Below are positions 42,624 through 52,053 of a stretch of 64,000 bases of DNA, one piece after another. The first letter of the stretch is position 1. Every line of letters starts with the position of its first letter. The notes under the pieces were generated by a model. It had not been told where the DNA came from. It made no database searches and was given only the letters and a program-made list of their open reading frames with translations. A program made the position numbers and the translations under genes. This DNA is from Beijerinckia sp. 28-YEA-48. Its GTDB lineage: Bacteria > Pseudomonadota > Alphaproteobacteria > Rhizobiales > Beijerinckiaceae. The stretch is taken from NCBI RefSeq assembly GCF_900104955.1, contig NZ_FNSI01000001.1, positions 1,150,001-1,214,000 on the forward strand, given 5' to 3'.

Positions 42624-44099
42624 TCAGGCTGGGGTGGGCGAAGGGGCGGGCGCTGGCGTTGGCGCGGGGCTTGGCGCCTGAACCGCTGGCTGATCCCGGT
42701 CGGCGGGGAGGTGCCGTTTCGAGGGGCCGGCGAGGCCCTCGCCGGCATCGGGCGGCAGCCGCAGGTAGATCACGATCGACAGCAGCATCAACACACCCAA
42801 AGCTAGGAAGGCGGGCGCGAAAATATCCGGGGTGAGGGCGCTTTCGCCACGGGCGAACTGGGTCATTTCCACGAAGATGGCGCCCAGTGCGATCCCGCCG
42901 GAGGCGGCGATCTGCTGGCTGGTGGCATTGATGCCGGTGGCATTGCTCATGCGCGGGCTATCGACGTCGGAAAAAACCAGGCCGTTGAGGGTGGTGAACT
43001 GCAGGGACCGGAAGAAACCGCCGACGAGGAAAATCGACAGCAGGATCACATGCGGTGTCGCCGGAGTGAACAGCGCGTTGACGGCGAATGTGCCGGCGCA
43101 GACGATGCCGTTGACGATGAGCGTGTTGCGGAAGCCGAAGGTGCGCAGCACCCAGGCCGAAGCGACCTTCATGAACAGGGCGCCGATGGCGCTGACGAAG
43201 GTCAGCAGGCCGGAATGAAACGGCGACAGGCCGAAGCCCAGCTGCAGCATCAGCGGCAGGAGGAAGGGCACGGCGCCCATGCAGAGGCGGAAAATCGTGC
43301 CGCCGAGGATGGCGCGGCGAAACGTGACCAGCTGGAACAGGGTGAGGTCGAGCAGCGGATTGGGATGGTTGCGGGCGTGGCGGACATAAAGGCCAAGAAA
43401 GCCCAGGCCGGCCAGCACCAGCAGGATGTTGGGACCGGCGGAGATGAAATGGCCGCCGGCGAGCGAGAAGCCGAAGACGACACCGGTGAAGCCCAATCCG
43501 GCGAGGATGAAGCCCTTGAAGTCGAACACGCCGGGCTTCTCCTCGCGCACGTCGGCGATGTACTTCGTCACTAGGATCGCCCCGATGATGGCGATGGGGA
43601 CGTTGATGAAGAAAATCCAGCGCCAGTGAAAATAAGTGGAGATGAAACCGCCGACAGGCGGCCCGAGCATCGGCCCCACCATGGCGGGAAAGGTGAGCCA
43701 GGTGAACGCCTCGATCATCTGCGAGCGCGGCACCGAGCGCAGCACGATGAGCCGTCCGACTGGCGTCATCATCGAGCCGCCGATCCCTTGGATGACTCGG
43801 CAGGCGACCAATTGCTCCAGCGATTGCGACAGTCCGGACAGGATCGAACCGGCGATGAAAATGACGAGCGCGACCCGGAAGACGTTGCGGGCGCCGAAAC
43901 GATCCGCAACCCAGCCGCTGGCCGGGATGAACACCGCCAGCGACAGCATGTAGGAGGTCATCGCCAGCTTCAAAGACAGGGGGCTGGTGCCCAGATCGGC
44001 GGCGATCAGCGGCAGGGACGTCGAGATGACCGTGCTGTCCAGATTCTCCATGAGCAGTGCCGAGGCCACGATAAGCGCGGTGAGTAGGCTGCGGTCCAA
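42624..44099 (-). CDS. MFS drug-efflux transporter, DHA2 (14-TMS, EmrB/QacA type)
   Basis: A 491-residue membrane protein of the DHA2 family: MENLDSTVISTSLPLIAADL (motif D1, LDxTVxxxALP), GWVADRFGARNVF (motif A) and GPPVGGFISTYFHWRWIFFI (motif C, with the drug-antiport GP pair). The C-terminus is a proline/alanine-rich tail (PSPAPTPAPAPSPTPA) of no known role. TTG 44099 with AAGGA upstream is used because the first ATG would cut into helix 1. It is expected to export toxic organic compounds. No regulator is adjacent, and an outer-membrane or fusion partner is absent. Confidence 0.88.
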   Translation of the reverse strand: MDRSLLTALIVASALLMENLDSTVISTSLPLIAADLGTSPLSLKLAMTSYMLSLAVFIPASGWVADRFGARNVFRVALVIFIAGSILSGLSQSLEQLVACRVIQGIGGSMMTPVGRLIVLRSVPRSQMIEAFTWLTFPAMVGPMLGPPVGGFISTYFHWRWIFFINVPIAIIGAILVTKYIADVREEKPGVFDFKGFILAGLGFTGVVFGFSLAGGHFISAGPNILLVLAGLGFLGLYVRHARNHPNPLLDLTLFQLVTFRRAILGGTIFRLCMGAVPFLLPLMLQLGFGLSPFHSGLLTFVSAIGALFMKVASAWVLRTFGFRNTLIVNGIVCAGTFAVNALFTPATPHVILLSIFLVGGFFRSLQFTTLNGLVFSDVDSPRMSNATGINATSQQIAASGGIALGAIFVEMTQFARGESALTPDIFAPAFLALGVLMLLSIVIYLRLPPDAGEGLAGPSKRHLPADRDQPAVQAPSPAPTPAPAPSPTPA

Positions 44100-44183
44100 A
44101 ACGGAGAATCCTTGATGTCGGCACTGTTATGCGCCGGCACATTAGACCGCTCAGCTGCCTACGTCCAAAGCGTTAACCGCGTA

Positions 44184-44657
44184 TCAAGAGGGCGAGAAAT
44201 GCGGTTTTTGCAGAGGTCGCGGCCGGGGCGGGTCGGGCAGCTCCTCGGTGATCGCCTGGCCGGGCTTGGGGTGGACCTCCTGGGCCAAGACGATGAGCAC
44301 CGTGTCGCGCAATTGTTTAAAGTTGAACGGTTTACACAGGAAGTCACTGGCGCCGGCGCTGATCGCCGTCTGCCAGTAGTCGAGCGACATGTTCGCCGTC
44401 ATCATGATGAAGGGCTTGCGAGCGAGCGTCTGGTCGGCGCGCACCGAACGCAGCAGATCGATGCCCATCGCCGGCTCCATGTTCCAGTCGCTGACGATGA
44501 TGTCGACGCGGGACTTGGTTAAGATATCCCAAGCCATCTCCACATCTGAGGCCAGGGCGACGCGCTTGAAGCCCATTCGGCGCAGCATGAAAGCCATGAC
44601 TTCGCGAAAGCTTGAATCGTCTTCGACGACAAGCGCAACCATTGATTTCGTTATCAT
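44184..44657 (-). CDS. stand-alone CheY-like response regulator receiver
   Basis: A 157-residue receiver domain (start ATG 44657; a GTG at 44666 and an ATG at 44642 are alternatives). The acidic pair is EDD near the N-terminus, the phospho-acceptor Asp is in IIVSDWNME, the conserved Thr/Ser is in MMTAN, and the lysine is in LCKPFN. No output domain follows; instead there is a proline-rich tail (about 135-157, PDPPRPRPLQKP). It probably signals by protein-protein contact, as CheY or DivK does. No histidine kinase is nearby, so its partner is unknown. Confidence 0.88.
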   Translation of the reverse strand: MITKSMVALVVEDDSSFREVMAFMLRRMGFKRVALASDVEMAWDILTKSRVDIIVSDWNMEPAMGIDLLRSVRADQTLARKPFIMMTANMSLDYWQTAISAGASDFLCKPFNFKQLRDTVLIVLAQEVHPKPGQAITEELPDPPRPRPLQKPHFSPS

Positions 44658-44856
44658 TACTGCCACTATTTCGGGGGTGGGACTTCCGAATCGCGAGAAC
44701 GACGCAACGGCGATTGAGGGGCAGTGTTTACCTATGGAGGTGAATCCATACTTGCCGAAGTCGTTAAGATTTTAGCGATCTCGCGCGTCTTTTGTGGATC
44801 GGACGGCTTTTGAAATGGCGGCGCGGTTCTGTGCCGGAGCTCCGGCTCTGCGAGCC

Positions 44857-45867
44857 CTATTTCTGCTCCATCCAGCCATTGACCTCGCTCAGGACCGTTG
44901 GCGAGGTGGCGTATAATTTCTCGATCAGCGCGTCCACCTGGGGACCGCTCATGGCGCCGGTGGAATCGAGATTCATCTTCGTCAGGTCCGCCGTGAAGGC
45001 TGGATCAGCCATCGTCTCCTGGAAGGCGCGGCGCCAAAGATCGACAATCTTTGCGGGCGTACCGGGTGGCGCGATATAGGGCCTGGCGATGTCCTGCGAC
45101 GAGAACACCAGCTGAATCGCTGAGCGCTGCTCGTCGGTCTTGGCCAGATCGGTGACGAGCCGAATCCCTTCCAGATCCGGGTGCCCGGTGAGCGCCAGCT
45201 GCAACAGAATCTTGATCTGCCCGCTTTTTACCCAGTTGAGACGAGAGGCCTTGATGCTCGACCAATTCCAGCTCGCCACGCCCTCGACCTCGCCGCGCTC
45301 CATCGCCAGGGCGATGTCTTCGGAAGATTTATAGCCGCGGACGATCTCGAACCTGGTGCCAAGCAGGCCGTTCAGGATCGAGGGAAACACGATGTTTCCC
45401 GACGTGGGGCCGCCGCCGCCGACAAGGACTTTGCGTGAGAAAGCATCTTGAATCGAGGAGACCCCAGACTTCGCGGTGACGGCGACCACGCCGACTTCGC
45501 TGGCCAGACTGGCGAGCCAGATCAGGCGGCGCGGATCGAAGCGAACGTTCGGCACTTTGTAGAGTTGGACGGTGGCGATCGATCCGCCGACAGCGCCAAT
45601 CTCGGTGCCGTCCTTGCGCGCCGCTTCAGCAATGTAATTGGCCGACATGAGAGTGCCGGCGCCCGGTAGCTCTCTGATGATGACGGACGGCGTTCCCGGA
45701 AGCCGTTTGCCGATATGCGCCGCCAGCACGCGCGCATAGAGTGCATAGCCGCCGCCCGACGCGTAGATGGAAATGGTTTTTCCTGCGAAGTTCGGTTCCT
45801 CCGCCGCTTGCGCGGAGGCTGCGAAAAGGCATAGCGATACCAAGCTCAACACAGGCCATTTCGCCAT
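44857..45867 (-). CDS. tripartite tricarboxylate transporter (Bug/TctC) periplasmic binding protein
   Basis: A 336-residue Bug-type binding protein with a signal peptide (MAKWPVLSLVSLCLFAASAQ) and the family segment FAGKTISIYASGGGYALYAR near 27-46. ATG 45867 follows GAGGGAGGG. Here the usual ...VGFxPGGGYD... is SIYASGGGYALYAR, so the motif is divergent and the ligand may be unusual. It ends the minus-strand catabolic cluster (hydrolase, PEP-mutase-like, dioxygenase, binding protein), 67 bp after the dioxygenase gene. No TctA/TctB membrane genes are in the window. Confidence 0.86.
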   Translation of the reverse strand: MAKWPVLSLVSLCLFAASAQAAEEPNFAGKTISIYASGGGYALYARVLAAHIGKRLPGTPSVIIRELPGAGTLMSANYIAEAARKDGTEIGAVGGSIATVQLYKVPNVRFDPRRLIWLASLASEVGVVAVTAKSGVSSIQDAFSRKVLVGGGGPTSGNIVFPSILNGLLGTRFEIVRGYKSSEDIALAMERGEVEGVASWNWSSIKASRLNWVKSGQIKILLQLALTGHPDLEGIRLVTDLAKTDEQRSAIQLVFSSQDIARPYIAPPGTPAKIVDLWRRAFQETMADPAFTADLTKMNLDSTGAMSGPQVDALIEKLYATSPTVLSEVNGWMEQK

Positions 45868-45934
45868 CGGTCCCTCCCTCTGGCAGCACTCTTGCCTCTG
45901 GTCGCATTCTTGCGACGTACTTGGTGGACAGGTG

Positions 45935-46831
45935 CTACGGATAGCCCGGCATGTTCGCGGTTGAGCCAGAACCGAAACCCCAATAGTTGCGCAGGGTCTC
46001 GGGGCCATGTTGTTTCGGCCGCAGAGGCGTTTCCTGATGCCACGGACGCGGATCGAAATAGCCGAGCGCTTCGTCCTTCATCTGATCCATTTCGGTGTAG
46101 AGCTCGACGCGCACGCCATCATGGTTGCGATGGTAGGCCGCGATGTTATGGCCGATGACGTGGCGACCCGGGCCCCAGACAAGCAGCAGATTGTTCTTGG
46201 CCAGGTAGTCGCAGGCGCGGTGGATTTCCGGCCAGTCCTGGAGTTCGAAGGCGATGTGATGCAGCTGCGCCTTCGGGTCGTTGACGAAATTGATCGCGTG
46301 GTGGTCGGAGTTGCAGCGTAGGAAACAAAAGAAATCGCCGCGAATGTCCGACAGCCGGAAGCCCAATATTTCCATATAGAACTTCATCACCGGCTTGATG
46401 TCTTCGCAACGATAAGCGACATGCCCCAGCTTGAGGGGCATGATGCCGATGGGCTTCTCCAGGTCCTTGGCGAATTCATATTCGGCGTAGACGTCGATAT
46501 GGGTGCCCTTGTTGTCCTTGAAGGTGATGGCGTCCTTGACGCCAGGCGAAATCTCGCTGCGCCGCTCAGCCTTCACACCGTGCTTGGATAGGGCCTTGAT
46601 GCAGTCGTTGAGATCGGTACCGGGGGCGACTTGGAAGGAGAGGCGAGATAGTTCCGCGTGATCACCCTCAACCAGGGCGATGGCTTCGAGGCCCATCTTG
46701 GTGGCGAGGATCGCACTCTTCTTGTCGCGGGCAACCACATTGAGACCGATGACCTCGTTATAATATTCGATGGCTCGATCGAGGTTCGGCGTGGTCAGGG
46801 TGGCATGGCCGAGGCGGCGCACATCAATCAT
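45935..46831 (-). CDS. two-domain VOC extradiol dioxygenase (catechol 2,3-dioxygenase type)
   Basis: A 298-residue vicinal-oxygen-chelate protein with two tandem VOC domains: RLGHATLTTPNLDRAIEYYN and, in the second, KLGHVAYRCEDIKPVMKFYM. Putative Fe(II) ligands in the C-terminal domain are H137 (LGHVA), H191 or H192 (LHHIAFE) and E243 (RVELYTE), the HHE triad of type I extradiol dioxygenases such as homoprotocatechuate 2,3-dioxygenase. It should cleave a catechol-like ring meta to the hydroxyls. ATG 46831 follows GGGAGG. It lies within the catabolic operon, downstream of the lyase-like gene. Confidence 0.85.
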   Translation of the reverse strand: MIDVRRLGHATLTTPNLDRAIEYYNEVIGLNVVARDKKSAILATKMGLEAIALVEGDHAELSRLSFQVAPGTDLNDCIKALSKHGVKAERRSEISPGVKDAITFKDNKGTHIDVYAEYEFAKDLEKPIGIMPLKLGHVAYRCEDIKPVMKFYMEILGFRLSDIRGDFFCFLRCNSDHHAINFVNDPKAQLHHIAFELQDWPEIHRACDYLAKNNLLLVWGPGRHVIGHNIAAYHRNHDGVRVELYTEMDQMKDEALGYFDPRPWHQETPLRPKQHGPETLRNYWGFGSGSTANMPGYP

Positions 46832-46915
46832 GAGCGTAGCCTCCCATGCATGAGGTTTTGCATGAGGCTTCGCCACCGTCCTTGTCGTTCTTCATGTTGT
46901 CCTCCCTTTTTTCGT

Positions 46916-47815
46916 TTAGCGCTTTTTATGGGCGCCTATAATATTTGCCGCCGCGTCGAGATCGGATTGTTCGCGCGTGCGCAGGCCGGGCAATCCGACC
47001 AGATCGGTGAAGGCGTCGAAGGTCACCATGCGATCCTGCTGGCCGCGGCTGATGCCATCGACCGCCAGCGCCCGCATGAATTCCTGCAAGGTGCGCGTGA
47101 CAGCCAAGAGTGCCGAGACCGGCCAGATGGCCGCGCTGAAGCCAACGTCCTGCAATTCGCGCGCGGTCAGTTCTGGCGTCATGCCAAAGTCGACCATATT
47201 GGCGAGATGCCTGCCTTCGACCTCGCCGCAGATACGGCGCATCTGCGCCAAGGTGCGCGGCGCTTCGACGAAGAGCAGATCGGCGCCGGCTTCGCGAAAC
47301 AGATTGGCGCGCTCGATCGCCGCTTCGATGCCTTCCACCGCGATGGCATCGGTGCGGGCGAGAATGATGAAGTCGCCGTCTTCGCGCGCGTCAACGGCGG
47401 CTTTCACCTTGGCGATCATGTCCTCGACCGGAATGATCGCCTTGCCTGGCGTGTGACCGCAGCGCTTGGGGAAGACCTGATCCTCGATCAGGATGCCGCC
47501 GGCGCCGGCGCGCTCGAACAGCTTTACGGTGCGGCGCACGTTGGTGACATTGCCAAAGCCCGTGTCGGCATCGGCCAGGACGGGAATGGACACCGCATCG
47601 CAGATGCGGGCGGTGTGATCGGCCATTTCGGTCAATGACAATTGCGAGGAGTCGGGCTCCGCCAAGGTCGCGCCGGTGGCGGCGAAGCCGCCGAGGAAGG
47701 CGGCCTTGTGTCCGGCCTGTTCGGCGATCCGTGCGGACAAAGCATCGTAGATGCCAGGCATGGCGCAGATCGCCGGCGCCTCGATCAAGGTCCGCAATTG
47801 TTTTGTCGGTTTCAT
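46916..47815 (-). CDS. isocitrate lyase/PEP mutase family protein
   Basis: A 299-residue (beta/alpha)8 enzyme of the ICL/PEP-mutase superfamily. The Mg2+-binding segment VLADADTGFGN (about 84-94) and the active-site signature FPKRCGH (KKCGH in ICL) are present. Relatives include methylisocitrate lyase, 2,3-dimethylmalate lyase, oxaloacetate hydrolase and carboxyphosphonoenolpyruvate mutase, so the reaction is a C-C cleavage or hydrolysis of a substituted dicarboxylate; which one is not clear. ATG 47815 has AGGAAA at good distance; a TTG lies one codon earlier. In context it is likely to cleave a downstream catabolic intermediate. Confidence 0.87.
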   Translation of the reverse strand: MKPTKQLRTLIEAPAICAMPGIYDALSARIAEQAGHKAAFLGGFAATGATLAEPDSSQLSLTEMADHTARICDAVSIPVLADADTGFGNVTNVRRTVKLFERAGAGGILIEDQVFPKRCGHTPGKAIIPVEDMIAKVKAAVDAREDGDFIILARTDAIAVEGIEAAIERANLFREAGADLLFVEAPRTLAQMRRICGEVEGRHLANMVDFGMTPELTARELQDVGFSAAIWPVSALLAVTRTLQEFMRALAVDGISRGQQDRMVTFDAFTDLVGLPGLRTREQSDLDAAANIIGAHKKR

Positions 47816-47862
47816 CAAGCGTTTCCTGTGGCGTCCATCCGTGTTGGCGCGTGGTTACAAGG

Positions 47863-49173
47863 TTAGGACAGATATGTCCTATCGATTTTGCCGGTTGCAT
47901 CGACATACCAGCGTTCACTTGTCGTCATGGGGGTGCCGGCGAGGCGGGCCTGCATCCAGTCGGCGATGAGCGTCGGCGCGAAGGGGCCGAGCGTCGCCGC
48001 TGGCACGGTGCCGATGGCGTGACGGGAATCCTGGTAGATCACGAGCTGGCGCGGGCCTTGGATCTTACTCATCATCTCTTCGACGAAATGCAGCGGGCTC
48101 AGCTCGTCGGATTCACCGGTGAGGCAGAGCAGGGGCGCCTTGATCTTCTCGGCGTGGCCGCGCCAGGACAGGTTTTTCGCGAAACGGTCGAAGGCCGCTT
48201 CGTCGGTATAATTGGCCATGAACATGAAGCGCATTTTGAACGTCGGCGACGCCTCTTCGAAAATCGTGTGGCAGCCGGGTTCGAGACAGGGCGCGTTGAG
48301 CGCGATGGCTTTGATGCGCGGCTCGTTGGCGCCAGCCAGCGTCGAGAAGAACGTGCCGAAACTGGTGCCCGACAGGCCGATCCTATCGCCGTCGATCTCA
48401 GGCCGCGTCAGCAGCCAGTCGACGCAGGCCGTGCCGGTGGCGGCCCAGGCTTCCGGCGTGACGTAGATGCCGAGCAGGGGGCATTCGTATTGGCCGGGGC
48501 CGTCGATGGCGAGAACGGCGATGCCGCGATTGAGCCAGCGATCGCCGTAGAGAGAGACGCTGCATTCCTTAAAGCTGTCCATGCCTGGCACGGCAATGAC
48601 CACCGGCACGCGCCCGCCGGCATAGCCATAGGGCAGGTGCAGCCAGGCCGGCAGCTTTTTGCCGCCGAGCGGAATCCAGACTTCCTCGACCTGATGGTCG
48701 GCGATCTCCGCATAGGCGCGGTAGTTGGCGCGCTTGGCAGCGTTGTAGCGCTGATTGGTGGCGTCGGCCGCGTCGATCGGCCATTGCGCCGCGCCCCAGT
48801 GGACCGCTGCGATGAAATGATTGTCGCGGGCGGTGACGGTCTCGCCCGCCGCCGCAGCCGTTTCGGCGCGGGCCTGCCGACGCTTGGCCAAGGCCTCGAA
48901 GGCGGGCGCGGCATCGGCATATTTGCGGATACGCAGGCGCGCGGCGGAAAAATCCGCATTGGCCTCCGAGCCGCAGGGCGCCGACAGATAGATCGAGCGC
49001 GGCTGGTCCCAATCGATGCCATTGGCCTGGATGATGTTGTCGAGGAGCCAGCGTTGCTCGGTCCAGCGCCGCGTGGAGGGGTGAGCGGCGGTGTGTCCTG
49101 TGGTGTGGGCGGGAGCGCCCTCGGACGGCGCGCTGTGTGGAATCCTGTCGAATCGCGAAATTTCGTGCCGCAT
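47863..49173 (-). CDS. alpha/beta hydrolase (2,6-dihydroxypseudooxynicotine-hydrolase-like)
   Basis: A 436-residue alpha/beta-hydrolase with an N-terminal cap of about 160 residues, similar in layout to 2,6-dihydroxypseudooxynicotine hydrolase and related C-C hydrolases. The nucleophile elbow is G269-T-S271-F-G273, D356 (GESDE) is the probable acid and H385 (DSRHAIG) the base. The oxyanion region is VVIAVPGMDSFKE (about 191-203). ATG 49173 is preceded by GGGAGG. It is the first gene of the minus-strand cluster, suggesting an early or ring-side-chain hydrolysis step. The substrate is unknown. Confidence 0.83.
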   Translation of the reverse strand: MRHEISRFDRIPHSAPSEGAPAHTTGHTAAHPSTRRWTEQRWLLDNIIQANGIDWDQPRSIYLSAPCGSEANADFSAARLRIRKYADAAPAFEALAKRRQARAETAAAAGETVTARDNHFIAAVHWGAAQWPIDAADATNQRYNAAKRANYRAYAEIADHQVEEVWIPLGGKKLPAWLHLPYGYAGGRVPVVIAVPGMDSFKECSVSLYGDRWLNRGIAVLAIDGPGQYECPLLGIYVTPEAWAATGTACVDWLLTRPEIDGDRIGLSGTSFGTFFSTLAGANEPRIKAIALNAPCLEPGCHTIFEEASPTFKMRFMFMANYTDEAAFDRFAKNLSWRGHAEKIKAPLLCLTGESDELSPLHFVEEMMSKIQGPRQLVIYQDSRHAIGTVPAATLGPFAPTLIADWMQARLAGTPMTTSERWYVDATGKIDRTYLS

Positions 49174-49428
49174 CCTGCCTCCCGTTTGGCTTTAATCGCC
49201 ATTTCCCCAGGCATATCGCGCAACCGGGCCGTTTGTCGATCCGAGCTATTCGCGCTGGTCAGGTCTGCTAGTTGTGGTCTCAGGGGCAAAATTCGCAATA
49301 TTTAGTTGCGCATCGTCGTATGCATGCTAAGAGCCGCTGCCAACCCTGTTCCCTATGACCAAGCGGAAACGAGTCGCCTCGCGAGCTCGTACCCGTTTCG
49401 CATCCGAAACACATCCAGGAGTTTGGCA

Positions 49429-50922
49429 ATGGCCGCAATTGAACGTCCGACCTTCGAAACCGCACTGACGTTCGACGACGTTTTGCTGAAGCCCGGCCAT
49501 TCCGAAGTCATGCCCTCTGGCGTTGACCTTCGCACCCGCCTTACGCGCTCGATCAGCCTCAACCTGCCGATCATTTCCTCCGCCATGGATACGGTGACGG
49601 AAGCACGCCTCGCCATCGCCATGGCCCAGGCCGGCGGCATTGGCGTCATCCATCGTAATCTCGATCCGGAAGTGCAGGCGGAAGAGGTCCGGCGGGTCAA
49701 GCGCTACGAGAGCGGCACGGTGATCAACCCGATCACCATCTATCCCGATCAGACATTGGCCGACGCGCTTGAGCTGATGAAGGCGCATGCGATCTCCGGC
49801 ATTCCGGTGGTCGAGCGCGGCAATCCGGGCAAGCCGTCGAAGCTGGTGGGCATTCTCACCCATCGCGATGTGCGCTTCGCCGCCGAGCCGGCGCAGCCGG
49901 TCTCCGAACTGATGACCAAGAAAGTCGTCACGGTGCGCGAAGGCGTGACGCAAGACGAAGCGCGCCGCCTGTTGCATCATCATCGTATCGAAAAGCTGAT
50001 CGTGGTCGATGACGACGGCCGTTGCGTCGGCCTGATGACCGTCAAGGACATCGAGAAGGCGACGCTGCATCCCAACGCCTGCAAGGACGAGCAGGGCCGT
50101 CTGCGCGTTGCCGCTGCCTCGACCATCGGCGACAAGGGTTTTGAGCGGGCGCTGTTGCTGATCGAAGCCGGCGTCGACTGCGTTGTCGTCGACACCGCCC
50201 ATGGCCATTCGCAGAACGTGCTCGACCAGGTGACGCGCATCAAGCGCATCTCCAACAAGGTCGCGGTCATCGCCGGCAATGTGGCGACGGCTGATGGCAC
50301 CAAGGCTTTGATCGACGCGGGCGCCGATGCGATCAAGGTCGGCATCGGCCCGGGCTCGATCTGCACGACACGTATCGTTGCTGGCGTTGGCGTGCCGCAG
50401 CTCACCGCCATTCTCGATTCCGCCGAAGAGGCGCGTAAGCAAAACATTCCGGTGATCGGCGACGGCGGCATCAAATTCTCCGGCGATCTGGCCAAGGCGA
50501 TCGCGGCCGGCGCCGAATGCGTGATGATCGGTTCGCTGCTGGCGGGCACGGATGAGAGCCCCGGCGAAGTGTTTCTCTTCCAGGGCCGCTCGTTCAAGGC
50601 CTATCGCGGCATGGGCTCTGTCGGCGCTATGGCGCGCGGCTCGGCCGATCGCTACTTCCAGCAGGACATCAAGGACACGCTGAAACTGGTGCCGGAAGGC
50701 ATCGAGGGGCAGGTGCCGTATAAGGGGCCGGTTGGCGCGGTGGTGCATCAGCTCGCCGGTGGTCTCAGAGCGGCGATGGGTTATGTCGGCGCGCCAGACA
50801 TCACCGAATTCCAGAAGCGCGCCCGCTTCGTGCGCATCTCCAGCGCCGGCCTGCGCGAGAGCCATGTGCATGACGTCTCGATCGTGCGCGAGAGCCCGAA
50901 CTATCCGATGGGTGGTGGCTAG
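49429..50922 (+). CDS. guaB: inosine-5'-monophosphate dehydrogenase
   Basis: A 497-residue IMPDH, which oxidises IMP to XMP with NAD+ (the guanine branch). Start [20 protein letters not shown] is the family N-terminus; two CBS domains occupy roughly 95-215. The catalytic Cys is C312 in [15 protein letters not shown], and the flap [16 protein letters not shown] lies near 400-415. ATG 49429 has AGGAG upstream. guaB and guaA are about 5 kb apart here, with several unrelated genes between them. Confidence 0.97.
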   Translation: MAAIERPTFETALTFDDVLLKPGHSEVMPSGVDLRTRLTRSISLNLPIISSAMDTVTEARLAIAMAQAGGIGVIHRNLDPEVQAEEVRRVKRYESGTVINPITIYPDQTLADALELMKAHAISGIPVVERGNPGKPSKLVGILTHRDVRFAAEPAQPVSELMTKKVVTVREGVTQDEARRLLHHHRIEKLIVVDDDGRCVGLMTVKDIEKATLHPNACKDEQGRLRVAAASTIGDKGFERALLLIEAGVDCVVVDTAHGHSQNVLDQVTRIKRISNKVAVIAGNVATADGTKALIDAGADAIKVGIGPGSICTTRIVAGVGVPQLTAILDSAEEARKQNIPVIGDGGIKFSGDLAKAIAAGAECVMIGSLLAGTDESPGEVFLFQGRSFKAYRGMGSVGAMARGSADRYFQQDIKDTLKLVPEGIEGQVPYKGPVGAVVHQLAGGLRAAMGYVGAPDITEFQKRARFVRISSAGLRESHVHDVSIVRESPNYPMGGG

Positions 50923-51089
50923 GCGAAAGGGCCTTACTTCGGGGCGTATCTAGGGCCTCGAGGGTGTGCCGACATTCCTCTGCGGTGAAGGCGGAGAGGC
51001 AATCGGCGACGACCGGCCAGGTCGTCGACGGTTCTGGCCGTTGCCTTTTCAGTAGGGCTTTGGGCCTTGGGGAACGGCTGTGCGGGCGA

Positions 51090-51968
51090 TCAGCTGCCGG
51101 CTGGTTCAAGCGTTGCGACAAGGCGCTCTATCGCTGTCGTCAGAGAAATCGTGCCGCGCCGGTGCTCGCTGTCGTTCTGGCGGATGAACAGGCCGTTGGC
51201 GATGCCCTCATACATGCCGACAAGCGCGCTCGCGACCTCGCCGGGCACGCCTGCCTCGACCAGCAGCGCGGCGCGGCGCTCCGGCAGCACCAGCACCGGC
51301 GCCACCGGGCGGCCGAGAGCTTGCGCCAAGGCCAACGCCACATCGCTGGCGCTCCAGTCTTCGGGGCCGGCCAACTCCACGATCCGCTTGCCGGTCCATT
51401 CCTCGCACAGCACGGTTGCCGCTGCGCGCCCGACATCGATCGTGCTCACCATCGGGATTTTTTGTGAGGGTTCGAGAAAGGTCGGCAGCACGCTTTCCGA
51501 CATGACGGCTTCCGCCACCTCGCTCCAGGTCTCGACAAAATAGCCCGACCGCAGGAAGGCGGTCGCCGGCGCCACGCCGTCAAGCAGCGCCTCGAACCGG
51601 TTGAGGGTGGCGATGACGCCCGTGCCGGCGATATGCTGCGCGCCGATCGACGACAGGACAACAGCCTTGGGCAGACGCGCCCGCCGAACTGCATCGGCCA
51701 GTGCCGCGCCGAGTTCGTCCGTGCGCGCATAGGGATCACCGCTCACCGGCGGCGGATTGATCAGGAACGCTCCCGACGCGCCCTTCAGCGCATCGGCCAT
51801 CGCGTCAGCGTCCTCCATGGTTGCGACGGCCACTTCGGCGCCGAGGGCTACCCACTTTCTACCCTGTTCCTTTCGACGCAGAATGACACGCACGGCCTCG
51901 CCGCGTTCGATGAGGGCGCGCGCTGCCTCGCCGCTGGCCCGTCCATTTGCTCCAAAGATGACATGCAT
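51090..51968 (-). CDS. NmrA-like NAD(P)-binding oxidoreductase
   Basis: A 292-residue atypical short-chain dehydrogenase. N-terminus MHVIFGANGRASGEAARALI carries the GxxGxxG-like dinucleotide motif, here G-A-N-G-R-A-S-G; residues such as VVLSSIGAQH and AFLRSGYFVE follow the NmrA/QOR2 pattern. ATG 51968 has GGAG at correct distance; a longer frame from 52133 covers the promoter region of the divergent LysR gene. NmrA-type proteins are redox sensors or quinone/ketone reductases; no distinction is possible here. It is divergent from the LysR gene with 85 bp between starts, so the regulator probably controls it. Confidence 0.85.
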   Translation of the reverse strand: MHVIFGANGRASGEAARALIERGEAVRVILRRKEQGRKWVALGAEVAVATMEDADAMADALKGASGAFLINPPPVSGDPYARTDELGAALADAVRRARLPKAVVLSSIGAQHIAGTGVIATLNRFEALLDGVAPATAFLRSGYFVETWSEVAEAVMSESVLPTFLEPSQKIPMVSTIDVGRAAATVLCEEWTGKRIVELAGPEDWSASDVALALAQALGRPVAPVLVLPERRAALLVEAGVPGEVASALVGMYEGIANGLFIRQNDSEHRRGTISLTTAIERLVATLEPAGS

Positions 51969-52053
51969 GATCGCCACTCCGTCCGTTCTCTCGACGGAGG
52001 AACGGATAGGGGCGGGACTTTCATGCGTCCAATGCATGTCATATATAGTTAGT

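Noticed and set aside
49327-50871. 514-codon ORF antisense to guaB
   Set aside because: IMPDH is complete on the plus strand; the antisense frame has biased histidine/arginine composition typical of shadows.
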